A program made the position numbers and the translations under genes. Shown in pieces: positions 35,684 to 45,842 of a stretch of DNA of 64,000 bases (position 1 is its first letter; every line of letters begins with the position of its first letter). Source of the DNA: Colwellia sp. 20A7. GTDB taxonomy: Bacteria; Pseudomonadota; Gammaproteobacteria; Enterobacterales; Alteromonadaceae. The stretch covers positions 806,001-870,000 of the forward strand of contig NZ_CP047130.1 in assembly GCF_009832865.1 (NCBI RefSeq), in the 5' to 3' direction. The notes beneath the pieces were generated by a model. That model saw only the letters and a program-made list of their open reading frames with translations, had not been told where the DNA came from and did no database searches.

Positions 35684-37278
35684 GCGTAAACCCAACAAAC
35701 AAAAAGAGCTTAATAATAGGAATTATTATTGGTGTAACGTTAGCTTTATTAATCAGTTTTATTGTGATGTCGTCTATGATGAATAAATTACATAGTCCGA
35801 CAACATTAGAGTCAAAGGAAGAAGAACCACTTTATTGGGTTGCTCCAATGGACGCAAACTTTAAAAAAGATAAACCTGGTAAGTCACCGATGGGGATGGA
35901 TCTTGTTCCTGTTTATGATGATGGCGGCGCAGGACCTGATGAAGGTGCAGGTACAATCCGCATTTCTTCCAATGTTGAAAATAACTTAGGAGTAAGGATA
36001 GCTAAAGCAGAAATAAAACCTTTAAACGCAATGATTAATACTGTTGGTTATGTCACTTACAACGAAGAAAAACTGGTTAATGTTCATTCTCGTGTACAAG
36101 GCTGGATTGAAACGCTTTATATCTCAGCAGTAGGCGATCCTGTTACAAAAGGACAAGCCTTATACGATATTTATTCTCCTGAATTGGTAAATGCACAAGA
36201 AGAATTCTTACTGGCATTAGATCGTAAGAATAATCGACTTATTAGTGCAGCTAAAAATCGTTTAGCAGCATTACACTTACCTAATCAAGCAATTGAAAAA
36301 TTACGTGCTACACGTAAAATTCAACAGAATGTGACTTTCTATGCAATACAAAGTGGTGTTGTTGAAAGCTTGGCGATCAGAGAAGGTGTTTTTGTTAAAC
36401 CTGAAACCATGATGCTATCAATTATAGATTTGAGTGAGGTATGGGTAAAAGCAGAAGTATTCGAACGCCAATCTTCGTTACTCGCTATGGGTAATGATGT
36501 TGTGATGACGTTAGATTATTTACCTAATAAAGAGTGGCAAGGAAAAGTCGAACACATACATCCCATGCTCAACCCTAAAACTAGAACAGCAATTGCACGT
36601 TTACGATTTGATAATACCAACAACGAGCTTAAACCTAACATGTTTGGACAAATTACTATTCAAACCTCAGGTAATGAAAGTGCGCTACTTATCCCGAAAG
36701 AAGCACTGATCAGAACAGGTACCCAGAATCGTGTAGTGCTTGCATTAGGCGAAGGTAATTATAAGTCTATTGAAGTTAAAGTTGGGCGCTATAATCAAAA
36801 CAGCGTTGAAATATTAGCAGGCTTAGTTGAAGGTGAGAGTGTTGTAAGCTCAGCGCAATTCTTATTGGATTCTGAATCAAGTAAAACATCTGACTTTAAA
36901 CGTATGGAACCTGAAAACATTGAAGAAGAAACTTCTGAATCATCATCCGTTTGGGTAAACGCTCAAGTAGAAAGCACGATGGCTGATCACAGAATGTTAA
37001 CCCTTATTCATGATCCTATTCCTGAATGGAGCTGGCCAGAAATGACAATGGATTTTACGGCTATAGATGCGGTAGATTTTTCTCAGCTAACAGAAGGTCG
37101 ACATGTTCGCGTTAAAATAAACAAAAAATCTGCGGGTGGTTATCAGATTATAGATATTGAAGTACCTGATACTAAAGTCCTTGATGAGCAAATGTCTAAT
37201 GGCTTAACGCCTAAAGAGCAAATGCTTAATGACCCAATGTCTAATGACAAGCCTGTCATTGATCATTCACACCACTAA
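35680..37278 (+). CDS. cusB: CusB-type RND adaptor fused to a CusF-like copper-binding domain
   Basis: 532 aa. An N-terminal membrane anchor (about 10-32) is followed by a heavy-metal-binding segment (YWVAPMDANFKKDKPGKSPM, about 48-76; the usual Cys is replaced). The HlyD-type barrel, hairpin and lipoyl domains follow (about 95-400). The C-terminal domain (about 420-500) has HDPIPEWSWPEMTMDF, matching the His-Trp-Met-Met Cu(I)/Ag(I) site of CusF. Free CusF normally shuttles Cu(I) to CusB; here it is covalently attached. A linker with DEQMSNG/KEQMLND/DPMSND repeats and a His-rich end (DHSHH) closes the protein. Confidence 0.92.
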   Translation: MSVNPTNKKSLIIGIIIGVTLALLISFIVMSSMMNKLHSPTTLESKEEEPLYWVAPMDANFKKDKPGKSPMGMDLVPVYDDGGAGPDEGAGTIRISSNVENNLGVRIAKAEIKPLNAMINTVGYVTYNEEKLVNVHSRVQGWIETLYISAVGDPVTKGQALYDIYSPELVNAQEEFLLALDRKNNRLISAAKNRLAALHLPNQAIEKLRATRKIQQNVTFYAIQSGVVESLAIREGVFVKPETMMLSIIDLSEVWVKAEVFERQSSLLAMGNDVVMTLDYLPNKEWQGKVEHIHPMLNPKTRTAIARLRFDNTNNELKPNMFGQITIQTSGNESALLIPKEALIRTGTQNRVVLALGEGNYKSIEVKVGRYNQNSVEILAGLVEGESVVSSAQFLLDSESSKTSDFKRMEPENIEEETSESSSVWVNAQVESTMADHRMLTLIHDPIPEWSWPEMTMDFTAIDAVDFSQLTEGRHVRVKINKKSAGGYQIIDIEVPDTKVLDEQMSNGLTPKEQMLNDPMSNDKPVIDHSHH

Positions 37279-37295
37279 TTTAGGAGTTTATATTT

Positions 37296-40200
37296 ATGAT
37301 TGCTTCTATAATTCGTTGGTCCGTTGGAAACCGATTTTTTGTGTTACTAGCAACCTGTTTATTGGTGGCTGCAGGGTTATATTCTGTTAATAAAACCCCG
37401 ATTGATGCCTTGCCAGACTTGTCTGATGTGCAAGTAATAATAAAAACAAGTTATCCAGGTCAAGCACCTCAAGTGGTGGAAGAGCAAGTCACTTACCCTA
37501 TGACTACCGCTATGTTGTCAGTACCTGGGGCTGTTACTGTGCGAGGTTACTCTTTTTTCGGTGATTCGTATGTTTATGTGATTTTTGATGAAGATACCGA
37601 CTTATATTGGGCTCGTTCACGTGTACTTGAATATTTAAGTCAGGTTGTGCCTAATTTACCCAGTAATGCTAAATCTCAATTAGGTCCTGATGCCACTGGT
37701 GTTGGTTGGGTTTATTTATATGCGCTTATCGATAAAACAGGGCAACATGATTTAAGTGAGCTACGCAGTTTACAAGATTGGTTTTTAAAATATGAGTTAC
37801 AAACCCTTTCAGGTGTATCAGAAGTCACAGCTTTAGGTGGAATGGTTAAACAATATCAAGTCAATGTTGATCCTGAAAAGCTCCGCGCTTTTGGTATTCC
37901 GCTTTCTCTTATTCAAAAAGCTATTCAACAAGGTAATCAAGAAATTGGTGCTTCAGTTATCGAGATGGCTGAAGCCGAATACATGGTGCGAGCGACAGGT
38001 TATTTAAAAAGTATTGATGATTTAGAAAATATTCCCTTAGGTGTTAACGAAAATGGTACACCTTTGCTGTTAAAAGATGTCGCCGATATTGGTACAGGTC
38101 CACAAATGCGCCGAGGTATTGCCGAACTTAATGGTGAAGGCGAAACTGTTGGCGGTATTGTTGTTATGCGTTTTGGTGAAAATGCTCAACAAGTGATTAA
38201 TCGCGTAAAAGCAAAACTTGAAGAACTTAAAAAGGGCCTACCTGAGGGAGTTGAAATTGTGCCTGTTTACGATCGTTCAGCGTTGATTGAACGTGCGGTA
38301 AATAACTTAGGTTTTAAACTGCTAGAAGAGTTTGGTGTTGTCGCTTTAGTTTGTATTGTTTTTTTGTTTCATGTGCGTTCATCTTTGGTTGCTATTGTAA
38401 GTTTACCTGTGGGAATTTTAACAGCTTTTATCGTTATGCATTTTCAAGGGCTTAACGCTAACATTATGTCGCTTGGTGGTATTGCGATTGCGATTGGTGC
38501 CATGATCGATGGAGCGATCGTTATGATAGAAAACATGCATAAGCATATGGAAAAGCTAACATCTCAAGGAAAAAAATTAACCAATGAAAACCGTTGGCAA
38601 GTGGTTATTGATTCAGCCAGTGAGGTTGGACCGGCATTATTTTTCAGCTTGATGATCATTACTGTCAGTTTTATCCCAGTATTTACCTTAGAAGCACAAG
38701 AAGGGCGAATGTTTGCGCCATTAGCGTTTACTAAAACTTATGCCATGGCTGCATCTGCTGCTTTAGCTATTACCTTAGTTCCTGTTCTTATGGGCTACTT
38801 TATTCGCGGTAAAGTATTACCTGAGCATAAAAATCCAGTAAATAGATTTTTAACCTATCTTTATATGCCTGCTTTAAAAACGGTTTTACGTTTTCCTAAA
38901 ATCACGTTATTAGCAGCCTTAGTTGTACTGGCTATTGGAATATATCCATTAAATAAAATTGGCAGTGAATTTATTCCACCGCTCGATGAAGGCGATTTAA
39001 TGTATATGCCAACAACGTACCCTGGAATATCTATCGGGCAAGCTCGACAATTATTGCAACAAACTGATAAGTTAATAAAAACAGTGCCTGAAGTGAAAAC
39101 GGTATTTGGTAAAATGGGACGGGCAGAAACAGCTACAGATCCTGCACCATTAACTATGATTGAAACCTTTATTCAGTTTAAACCGCAAGATCAATGGAGA
39201 GCTGGCGTTACACCTGAAAGTTTGAAAGCAGAATTAGACGCACTCGTTAAATTACCGGGTGTGACTAATGCGTGGGTTATGCCGATAAAAACTCGAATTG
39301 ATATGTTAGCCACAGGCATCAAAACACCTGTTGGGATAAAAGTGGCAGGGGCAGATCTTTCTGTTATTCAAGATATAGGTAAGCAGCTAGAAGTTATCCT
39401 GCAAGATGTTCCTGGTACGGCATCTGTTTATTCAGAGCGTGTTGCTGGCGGACGTTATGTGAAAATTGACATTCAACGCGCGAAGGCTGCACGTTATGGG
39501 TTAAATATAGCTGAGATACAGCAAGTTATATCAACAGCTATTGGTGGTATTAATGTAACAAACACGGTTGAAGGGCTAGAGCGTTATCCCGTAAATTTAC
39601 GTTATCCTCAAGATTACCGCGATTCACCTGAGCAAATATCTTTGTTGCCTATTGTTACACCTACAGGGCAGCGTATTTCATTAGGCGATGTAGCTAATGT
39701 ATTTATTGAAGATGGACCGCCAGGGATCAAATCTGAAAATGCACGTTTAAACGGTTGGTCGTTTGTTGATATCGAAGGTGTAGATATAGGTACTTATGTT
39801 GAAGCTGCACAGAAAGTTGTTGCAGATAAACTAACACTTCCTGCAGGTTATTCAATTGCATGGGCAGGCCAGTATGAATATATGCAGCGCGCTAAAGCTA
39901 AGTTAGCTTACGTTGTGCCATTAACCTTATTCATCATTATTATCCTACTCTACTTAAACTTCAGAAATGTGGTTGAAGTCGCGATGATCATGGGTACTTT
40001 ACCTTTAGCAATGGTAGGCAGTATTTGGTTAATGTACCTTGAGGGCTTTAACTTTTCGGTAGCTGTTGGCGTTGGTTTTATTGCCTTAGCAGGTGTCGCT
40101 GTTGAAATTGGTGTCATTATGTTGGTTTATCTTAATCAAGCTTATAAAGAAATGCTTAATGATCATCAAGAACGTAACATCGACACGACAAAAGCGGATG

Positions 40201-40463
40201 TGCTGCAAGCTGTTTTACATGGTGCAGGTTTACGTGTTCGCCCAGTAATGATGACAGCAGCAGCGATAATTGTTGGTTTACTACCTATTTTATATGGCAC
40301 AGGAACAGGATCTGAAGTAATGAGTAGAATAGCAGCGCCTATGGTTGGTGGCATGTTAAGTGCGGTAATTTTGACACTATTAATTTTACCAACATTGTTT
40401 TACTTATGGCGTATTAGCCATTTAAAAGCACTTACGGCTCCAGATAATGAGGTATCATCCTAA
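37296..40463 (+). CDS. cusA: CusA-type Cu(I)/Ag(I) RND efflux pump
   Basis: A 1,055-aa inner-membrane RND pump of the heavy-metal efflux branch, with twelve helices. The three methionines that bind copper or silver in E. coli CusA have equivalents: Met in DLMYMPTTYPG, in DPAPLTMIETF and in TRIDMLATGIKTP. This supports Cu(I)/Ag(I) over divalent cations. It starts 17 bases after cusB behind TTTAGGAG. The proton-relay acidic residues fit the IGAMIDGAIVMIENMHKH helix. It works with the adaptor and the CusC-like channel to export copper from the periplasm. Confidence 0.94.
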   Translation: MIASIIRWSVGNRFFVLLATCLLVAAGLYSVNKTPIDALPDLSDVQVIIKTSYPGQAPQVVEEQVTYPMTTAMLSVPGAVTVRGYSFFGDSYVYVIFDEDTDLYWARSRVLEYLSQVVPNLPSNAKSQLGPDATGVGWVYLYALIDKTGQHDLSELRSLQDWFLKYELQTLSGVSEVTALGGMVKQYQVNVDPEKLRAFGIPLSLIQKAIQQGNQEIGASVIEMAEAEYMVRATGYLKSIDDLENIPLGVNENGTPLLLKDVADIGTGPQMRRGIAELNGEGETVGGIVVMRFGENAQQVINRVKAKLEELKKGLPEGVEIVPVYDRSALIERAVNNLGFKLLEEFGVVALVCIVFLFHVRSSLVAIVSLPVGILTAFIVMHFQGLNANIMSLGGIAIAIGAMIDGAIVMIENMHKHMEKLTSQGKKLTNENRWQVVIDSASEVGPALFFSLMIITVSFIPVFTLEAQEGRMFAPLAFTKTYAMAASAALAITLVPVLMGYFIRGKVLPEHKNPVNRFLTYLYMPALKTVLRFPKITLLAALVVLAIGIYPLNKIGSEFIPPLDEGDLMYMPTTYPGISIGQARQLLQQTDKLIKTVPEVKTVFGKMGRAETATDPAPLTMIETFIQFKPQDQWRAGVTPESLKAELDALVKLPGVTNAWVMPIKTRIDMLATGIKTPVGIKVAGADLSVIQDIGKQLEVILQDVPGTASVYSERVAGGRYVKIDIQRAKAARYGLNIAEIQQVISTAIGGINVTNTVEGLERYPVNLRYPQDYRDSPEQISLLPIVTPTGQRISLGDVANVFIEDGPPGIKSENARLNGWSFVDIEGVDIGTYVEAAQKVVADKLTLPAGYSIAWAGQYEYMQRAKAKLAYVVPLTLFIIIILLYLNFRNVVEVAMIMGTLPLAMVGSIWLMYLEGFNFSVAVGVGFIALAGVAVEIGVIMLVYLNQAYKEMLNDHQERNIDTTKADVLQAVLHGAGLRVRPVMMTAAAIIVGLLPILYGTGTGSEVMSRIAAPMVGGMLSAVILTLLILPTLFYLWRISHLKALTAPDNEVSS

Positions 40464-40574
40464 TAATACTAGGTTATTTATTATGCCAATGCACTAATTG
40501 CGGCAATATGTCACACCCAATAATGCGTTCTCATTGGTATCATCACATCAACTTTATTGATAGTGGTGATATCC

Positions 40575-41712
40575 ATGAAAAAGACTCTATTATTTACAGC
40601 TATGCTGGTCGCGTTTAACTGTAATCAATCTTATGCTGAAGAACAGAATGATGATATAGAAAAAATGACGGTTACGGGCTCTCATATTAAAAGAGCTGAT
40701 CTTGAAACGGCGAGTCCGCTTAGCGTTATTACCGCAGAACAAATTGCATTGAGCGGCATTGTTAACGTAGAAGATTTATTACAACGCATGTCTTTCTCCG
40801 CCGGGGTTGCTGGTAATGCGACTAATGCCTACTGGACTAGTGGTGGCTATGGTACGGCACAAGTTAACTTACGTGGCATGGGAATAAAGCGTACTCTAGT
40901 ATTACTTAATGGCCGTCGTATGGTTAATGGGGGCACAGGTGCTAATAGCTCTGCTGACTTAAATACTATTCCTACCGGCATTATTAAACGTATTGAAATA
41001 CTAAAAGATGGCGCTTCTGCTATTTATGGTGCCGACGCCGTTGCAGGCGTTGTTAATATTATCACTAAAGATGATATTGATGGTGTTACCTTTATGGCAA
41101 AAGCAGGCGCTAGTGATGAAGGTGATGGAGAACATCAAGAATTCAACTTAAATATTGGCTCTACTTTTGATCGTGGTAATTTTATTTTAAGCGCGAACTA
41201 TGTCAATACGGAAGCGGTAAGGCAATCAGACCGTATTGATTGTGCTGAAGAAGAAATAGTTCATGATGATGGTACAAGCGAACTTTCTTGTTTTGGTAGC
41301 TCAACCACTGAAGGGGGCAGAGCATTACTAGCTGATGGTCAAAGTGTACAATTCAACCAAGATACGCAAGGTGATGGTAATGCTTATGAAGCCTACGATT
41401 CACAAAAACATGCTTTTACTTGGATACCTTATTTAAATGCGGTTAGCCCAAGTCAGCGCCTTAACCTAGCGGCAACGGTTAATTATCAATTAACGGAGCA
41501 GGTAAATTTATTCACCGAAGCAATGTACAGTAATCGTCAATCAGAGCAAATTGTTACGCCAAGAAGTCTCAGTAGTATTTATGTCTCTAAAGACTTTGAT
41601 TATAACCCTACAGGACAAGATCTAGAGCTAACACACAGACGTAATACCGAATTTGGTGCTCCATTTTTCTTTCAAGAAACTAACACTATTCGCTTAGTCT
41701 TAGGATTAAATG
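40575..41712 (+). pseudogene. TonB-dependent receptor, 5' part (interrupted by IS66)
   Basis: Start ATG at 40575 gives a signal peptide (MKKTLLFTAMLVAFNCNQSYA); an upstream TTG at 40557 is less likely. The plug domain is complete: a TonB-box-like EKMTVTGSHIKR, SPLSVITAEQI, VNLRGMGIKRTLVLLNGRR and DGASAIYGADAVAGVVNIIT, then the first barrel strands. The frame is broken at 41712 by the IS, at GLNG. Joining 41712 to 44293 (dropping the IS and one ATTAAATG) continues GLNGEFSNDWHWD in frame, giving 883 residues. It follows cusA by about 110 bases and so may serve copper or a metal complex, but the ligand is unknown. Confidence 0.93.
41705..41712. repeat. 8 bp target-site duplication ATTAAATG (left)
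   Basis: Directly outside the left IS terminus and repeated at 44285-44292 directly outside the right one. It marks a simple single-step IS66 insertion. Confidence 0.95.
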
Positions 41713-41791
41713 GTGAGCTTACGGCAGCCTAGCTCAACTTCCCCCTTTTGATCTGTTTTAATGATCGCAACCAAATTACTAGGATGCAATC

Positions 41792-42163
41792 ATGCCAAAC
41801 CAAGATCAATTAACAACGGTCGTTACTGCTTTTGAGCACTGGCGTAGCAACAGAAGTGGTCGTCAAGTCACAACGCCCATCGCATTGCGTGAGCAAGCCG
41901 TAGCATTACTCAATCACTATTCTTCTAGCAAAATAACATCAGCATTAAGGATCAGTGGCGGCCAGCTCAAGCAATGGCGAAATACGCTTGAACCTGCTGA
42001 AAAAGCACCGCTATTTGTGCACCTTCCTATTTCACCACCGCCATTACTCACACAACCGCCCTTTACTGTTGAACTACGCTTTGCCCAAGGTAATGAAATG
42101 TCTTTATCTGGTGTTATTGATACTAACATCATCATTTCGCTCATTGGGGCAATGAAATCATGA
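41792..42163 (+). CDS. tnpA: IS66 TnpA accessory protein
   Basis: A 123-aa protein identical in translation to the TnpA at 3413-3784: a helix-turn-helix-like region followed by a Pro-rich linker and a short C-terminal part. Its stop overlaps tnpB (ATGA). Transcription runs in the same direction as the host TonB receptor gene. Confidence 0.9.
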   Translation: MPNQDQLTTVVTAFEHWRSNRSGRQVTTPIALREQAVALLNHYSSSKITSALRISGGQLKQWRNTLEPAEKAPLFVHLPISPPPLLTQPPFTVELRFAQGNEMSLSGVIDTNIIISLIGAMKS

Positions 42164-42498
42164 TCCATTTAACCGCTGACACCCACATATTAATCGCGAT
42201 TGAACCCGCTGATTTTCGCCAGGGCATTGATGGTTTAGCCGCAACATGCCGTTATAAATTATCGGTCAACCCACGTTCGGGTACTGTGTTTGTCTTTATT
42301 AATCGCAATAAAACCATGGTGCGCGCATTATCGTATGATGGTACTGGCTTTTGGCTCATGACCAAGCGTTTATCTAAAGGAAAGTTTCAAAATTGGCCGT
42401 CATCAAACAAAAGTATTGAACAGATCATCGCGAAAAAACTGCGAAAACTATTGTGTGACAACGATCCATTATGGGAAAAAACGGATCCTCTTTACTGA
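42160..42498 (+). CDS. tnpB: IS66 Orf2 (TnpB) accessory protein
   Basis: A 112-aa protein identical in translation to the copy at 3781-4119, with the IS66 Orf2 signature FRQGIDGLAA and VFVFINRNKTMVRALSYDG. It is the second gene of the element and is translationally coupled to tnpA. Confidence 0.95.
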   Translation: MIHLTADTHILIAIEPADFRQGIDGLAATCRYKLSVNPRSGTVFVFINRNKTMVRALSYDGTGFWLMTKRLSKGKFQNWPSSNKSIEQIIAKKLRKLLCDNDPLWEKTDPLY

Positions 42499-42594
42499 GT
42501 AAAATCATTGAGATAAACACTTGATTTTTACTTTTATCGGATCATAATGCCTGCAAAATAAACCTGTACCAAACACTAAAACTCTGGACGTACC

Positions 42595-44193
42595 GTGAGC
42601 AAACCTTTTACCGACATTGATGGCAAAGCCCTTGAAGCGCTGATAGAGCGCGTGAACGAGGCCAAAGAAAACAATCTGGCCTTAAGCCCAGAGGATTATC
42701 AGTTATTACTTGATGCGTTATTGACCTTAGCCACCACGCAAACCCGCTTAGCGAATCATGATGTTACCGTGCATAAACTGCGAAAATTGTTAGGTATTGA
42801 AAAATCATCTGAAAAACTAGGCTCGGTGCTTAAGCAAACTAAAGCGTCATCGGGCAAGAAAAATAAAAAGCGTAGCAACGATAATGGTGAAGGTTTCACC
42901 CCGGTTAAACCCACGATTATCGTTCATGGACTAGTTGACGTAAATAAAGGCGATACCTGTGTTGAGTGCTTAACCGGTAAGGTTTATAAAACCGAGCCAG
43001 GTAGCTTGCTACGTATCACCGGACAAAGTCCTTTCAAACCTGAGCAGCATGTCATGGAGCGTCTTCGTTGTAATACCTGCGGTGCTTATTTTACCGCACC
43101 ACTGCCGGACGATGTCTTAACCGATGGCTTAAGTACTCAAAAATATGGTTATTCAGCACGTTCTTTAATGGCGATTTATAAATACTTTGCTGGACTGCCT
43201 TTTTATCGTCAAAGCAGTATTCAAAAATTACTGGGAGTAAAAATCACCGCGTCAACGGTTTTTGACCAAGTAGAGCTTGTTTGTAATGCTATTTATCCCG
43301 TGTACCAATTGCTCTTCAATTTAGCGGCTGATGGTAAACACTACTATTTAGATGACACAACTAACCGTATTCTTGATGCGAAATCGGTGATAAAGAAAGC
43401 ACGCAACAGTGAGAAAGTCATCACACGTACGGGCGTTTATACCTCAGGTGTTATCGCAACGCTGGCTGATAACCGTCATATTGTTTTATTTGAGACTAAC
43501 ATCGGGCACGCGGGAGAATTCATTGACAGTATTTTGCACAAGCGCAGTCAATCATGCACCAAACCACTCATCATGAGTGATGCGCTAGCGAGCAATCGGC
43601 CGACGGTACGTGAGGCGATAACGTCACTGTGTAATAGCCACGCAAGACGACAATTTGTAGATGTTATCAATCACTTTCCAATTGAGGTCGAGCATGTCCT
43701 CAAACGCTATGGTGAAATATGGGTCAATGATGACTATACGAAAGAAGAAAAGTTAACCCCGAGCGCAAGACTGGCCTATCATCAAACGCATTCAGCGCCC
43801 ATCATGGAAGCCATAAAATTGTGGGGAGAAACGCATTTAGCCAATGAAACCGTTGAAGAAAACAGTGGCCTAGGCAAAGCTATTCGCTACTTTATCAAAC
43901 ATTATGTCGGACTGAGTTACTTTTGCAGCACTGAAGGAGTAAAAATCGACAATAATCGTATTGAAGCGATGCTCAAAATTGTGGTGAGAGACAGAAAAAA
44001 CGCGATGTTCCACAAAACCTTACTGGGGGCAACGATTGGGGATGTCATTACCTCGGTCATCGCGACGGCAAGTGAGGCGGGTATTAATGTCTTTGACTAC
44101 TTCACCACCTTACAACGAGAAAAAGAGCAGGTAAAAAAGACCCCTGAAGATTATTTACCCTGGAATTATCTCGCTAAAAATTCAATCACCTAA
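42595..44193 (+). CDS. tnpC: IS66 transposase TnpC (variant allele)
   Basis: A 532-aa DDE transposase with a GTG start. It matches the TnpC at 4216 except for a short block in which NDDHTKEEKLTPTARL reads NDDYTKEEKLTPSARL, and YHQQHSLP reads YHQTHSAP. The catalytic Asp-Asp-Glu motifs are unchanged. The block lies between the second Asp and the Glu, in the insertion region of the core. Confidence 0.94.
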   Translation: MSKPFTDIDGKALEALIERVNEAKENNLALSPEDYQLLLDALLTLATTQTRLANHDVTVHKLRKLLGIEKSSEKLGSVLKQTKASSGKKNKKRSNDNGEGFTPVKPTIIVHGLVDVNKGDTCVECLTGKVYKTEPGSLLRITGQSPFKPEQHVMERLRCNTCGAYFTAPLPDDVLTDGLSTQKYGYSARSLMAIYKYFAGLPFYRQSSIQKLLGVKITASTVFDQVELVCNAIYPVYQLLFNLAADGKHYYLDDTTNRILDAKSVIKKARNSEKVITRTGVYTSGVIATLADNRHIVLFETNIGHAGEFIDSILHKRSQSCTKPLIMSDALASNRPTVREAITSLCNSHARRQFVDVINHFPIEVEHVLKRYGEIWVNDDYTKEEKLTPSARLAYHQTHSAPIMEAIKLWGETHLANETVEENSGLGKAIRYFIKHYVGLSYFCSTEGVKIDNNRIEAMLKIVVRDRKNAMFHKTLLGATIGDVITSVIATASEAGINVFDYFTTLQREKEQVKKTPEDYLPWNYLAKNSIT

Positions 44194-44284
44194 AAAAACC
44201 AAACACGATGATTTAGGCTTTACCGCCTAGGTCAAGCTGTACCTGAAAAAATCGTGATGTCACGCTACGCTGCCGTAAGCTCAC

Positions 44285-44292
44285 ATTAAATG
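44285..44292. repeat. 8 bp target-site duplication ATTAAATG (right)
   Basis: Right partner of 41705-41712. Confidence 0.95.
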
Positions 44293-45806
44293 GCGAGTTT
44301 AGTAATGACTGGCATTGGGACACAGCGTATAACTATAGCCGTAATACGGGTAATGACGGGTGGACATTTGATTTAGACAGCGCCAAAGCAGCAGATACCT
44401 TAAATGATGATGTATGTAGCTATGACGAGGGCGCAAGTATTCCGTGTGGTGATTGGTTTGGTGTAGATGAGTTGAGCCAAGAAGTGATTGACTATGTTAA
44501 ATATCGAAGAGAAGGGAATGGCGGCAATGAAATGCGCTCTTTCACTTTTAACTTAGGCGGTGATTTAACAGAGCTACCTGCAGGTACTTTGGCTTTTGCA
44601 ACAGGGGTTGAGCATAGATATGAAAGTGGCTGGCGTAATCCTGACTCAACAGTATTAAGTAATGGTGGCGAAGACACTATCGATGGTGATTTTAATGTAA
44701 CAGAGGCTTTTGTGGAGTTCTCTATCCCGCTGTTTTCTGACTTACCGTTGATGAAATCGCTACATGCCGAGGTGGCTAGCCGCTATGCTGATTACAGTAC
44801 GTTTGGCGACAAAACTACATACAAACTTGGTTTAACATGGCAAATTTTTGATAATTTAATGGTACGTGGTGTTAAATCTACCGCCTTTAGAATACCCATG
44901 TTAACAGAGCAATTTGGCGGCACTAATTCAGAAAACCTAAGAACCATTGACCCTTGTGAAGGCGCTACAGGTATTATTGTTACCAACTGTTTATCGGCTG
45001 GCGTTCCTGCTAATTTTGAGCAAGACGGTACTACTGTATTGACGGCAGTTGGAGGAAACCCTGATGTTAACCCTGAGTCTGCTGATACACTGACTTTAGG
45101 CATTGTATGGCAAGCCAGCTTTCTTGATGGTTTATCTGCAACCGTAGATTATTTTAATATTGAAATAGATGATGCTATTACTTCCGTAAATGGCTCAGGT
45201 GTACTGAAACTGTGTTATACCGACCCTGATGCTTATAGTGAATATTGTGATAGTTTTTCACGCCATAGCGTAACAAATCAAGTGACATCGTTAAGTCAAA
45301 GGCCAGTGAATGCTGCGCAAGAAAAAGTTAGTGGTATTGATTTTAATGTGCAACATAATGGTGAATTTAGTGGTTTTAATACTAAAATTGAACTTGAAGC
45401 AACACGTCTATTAGCTCACGAAAATACACCTTTACCAGGGCAAGCTATTAACGACCTTCTCGGTAAAATAACAGAAGATCAAGGTAGCTATACAAAGTGG
45501 CGTGGTAATTTAGGCTTTACCTTACAAGCTCAATCTTGGGCTACTCATTATGCCATCAGGTACATTGGTGGTGCTGATGATATTAATGGTGGTGGTCCCA
45601 TTGGGAGCTCAGTACCTAGTATTACTTATCATGATGTCCAAGCAAGTTATCAGGTGAGTAATAATTTTAGTTTATCAGCAGGTATTGATAACCTCTTTGA
45701 TAAGAGCGCGCCTTTTCTAACTTCTTGGAATGATGCTAATACCGATGTAATGACATATGATTTACTCGGTCGACGCGGTTATTTAAAACTAAACGTGAGT
45801 TTTTAA
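44293..45806 (+). pseudogene. TonB-dependent receptor, 3' part
   Basis: The C-terminal ~504 residues of the receptor, in frame with the 5' part after removal of the IS: outer-membrane barrel strands ending with an aromatic terminus (RGYLKLNVSF), as needed for BAM-assisted insertion. LTWQIFDNLMVRGVKSTAFRIP and GGNPDVNPESADTLTLGIVW are typical TonB-receptor strands. The fragment has internal ATGs but no signal peptide, so it cannot make a receptor. No other damage was found, so the disruption looks recent. Confidence 0.93.
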
Positions 45807-45842
45807 CCTTGTTTTATAAAGAATATTAAAGGAAAAAATCAC

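Larger units (their letters stand above)
41713..44284 (+). mobile_element. IS66-family element, copy at the TonB receptor (2,572 bp)
   Basis: Same length, same termini (GTGAGCTTACGGCAGC) and same gene content as 3334-5905, and essentially identical except for a patch of about 17 substitutions within 43707-43803. It is flanked by ATTAAATG duplications. All three genes are intact, so it is probably active and arrived recently. Confidence 0.96.

Noticed and set aside
40464..40574. Fur box upstream of the TonB receptor
   Set aside because: GCGTTCTCATTGGTATCAT-like sequence has too few matches to the Fur consensus to call.
3334..44284. The IS66 copies at 3334 and 41713, in the same direction, as ends of a composite transposon
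   Set aside because: Each insertion has its own different 8-base target duplication (TTTTCTTC and ATTAAATG), so they arrived separately, and the DNA between is mostly core chromosome.
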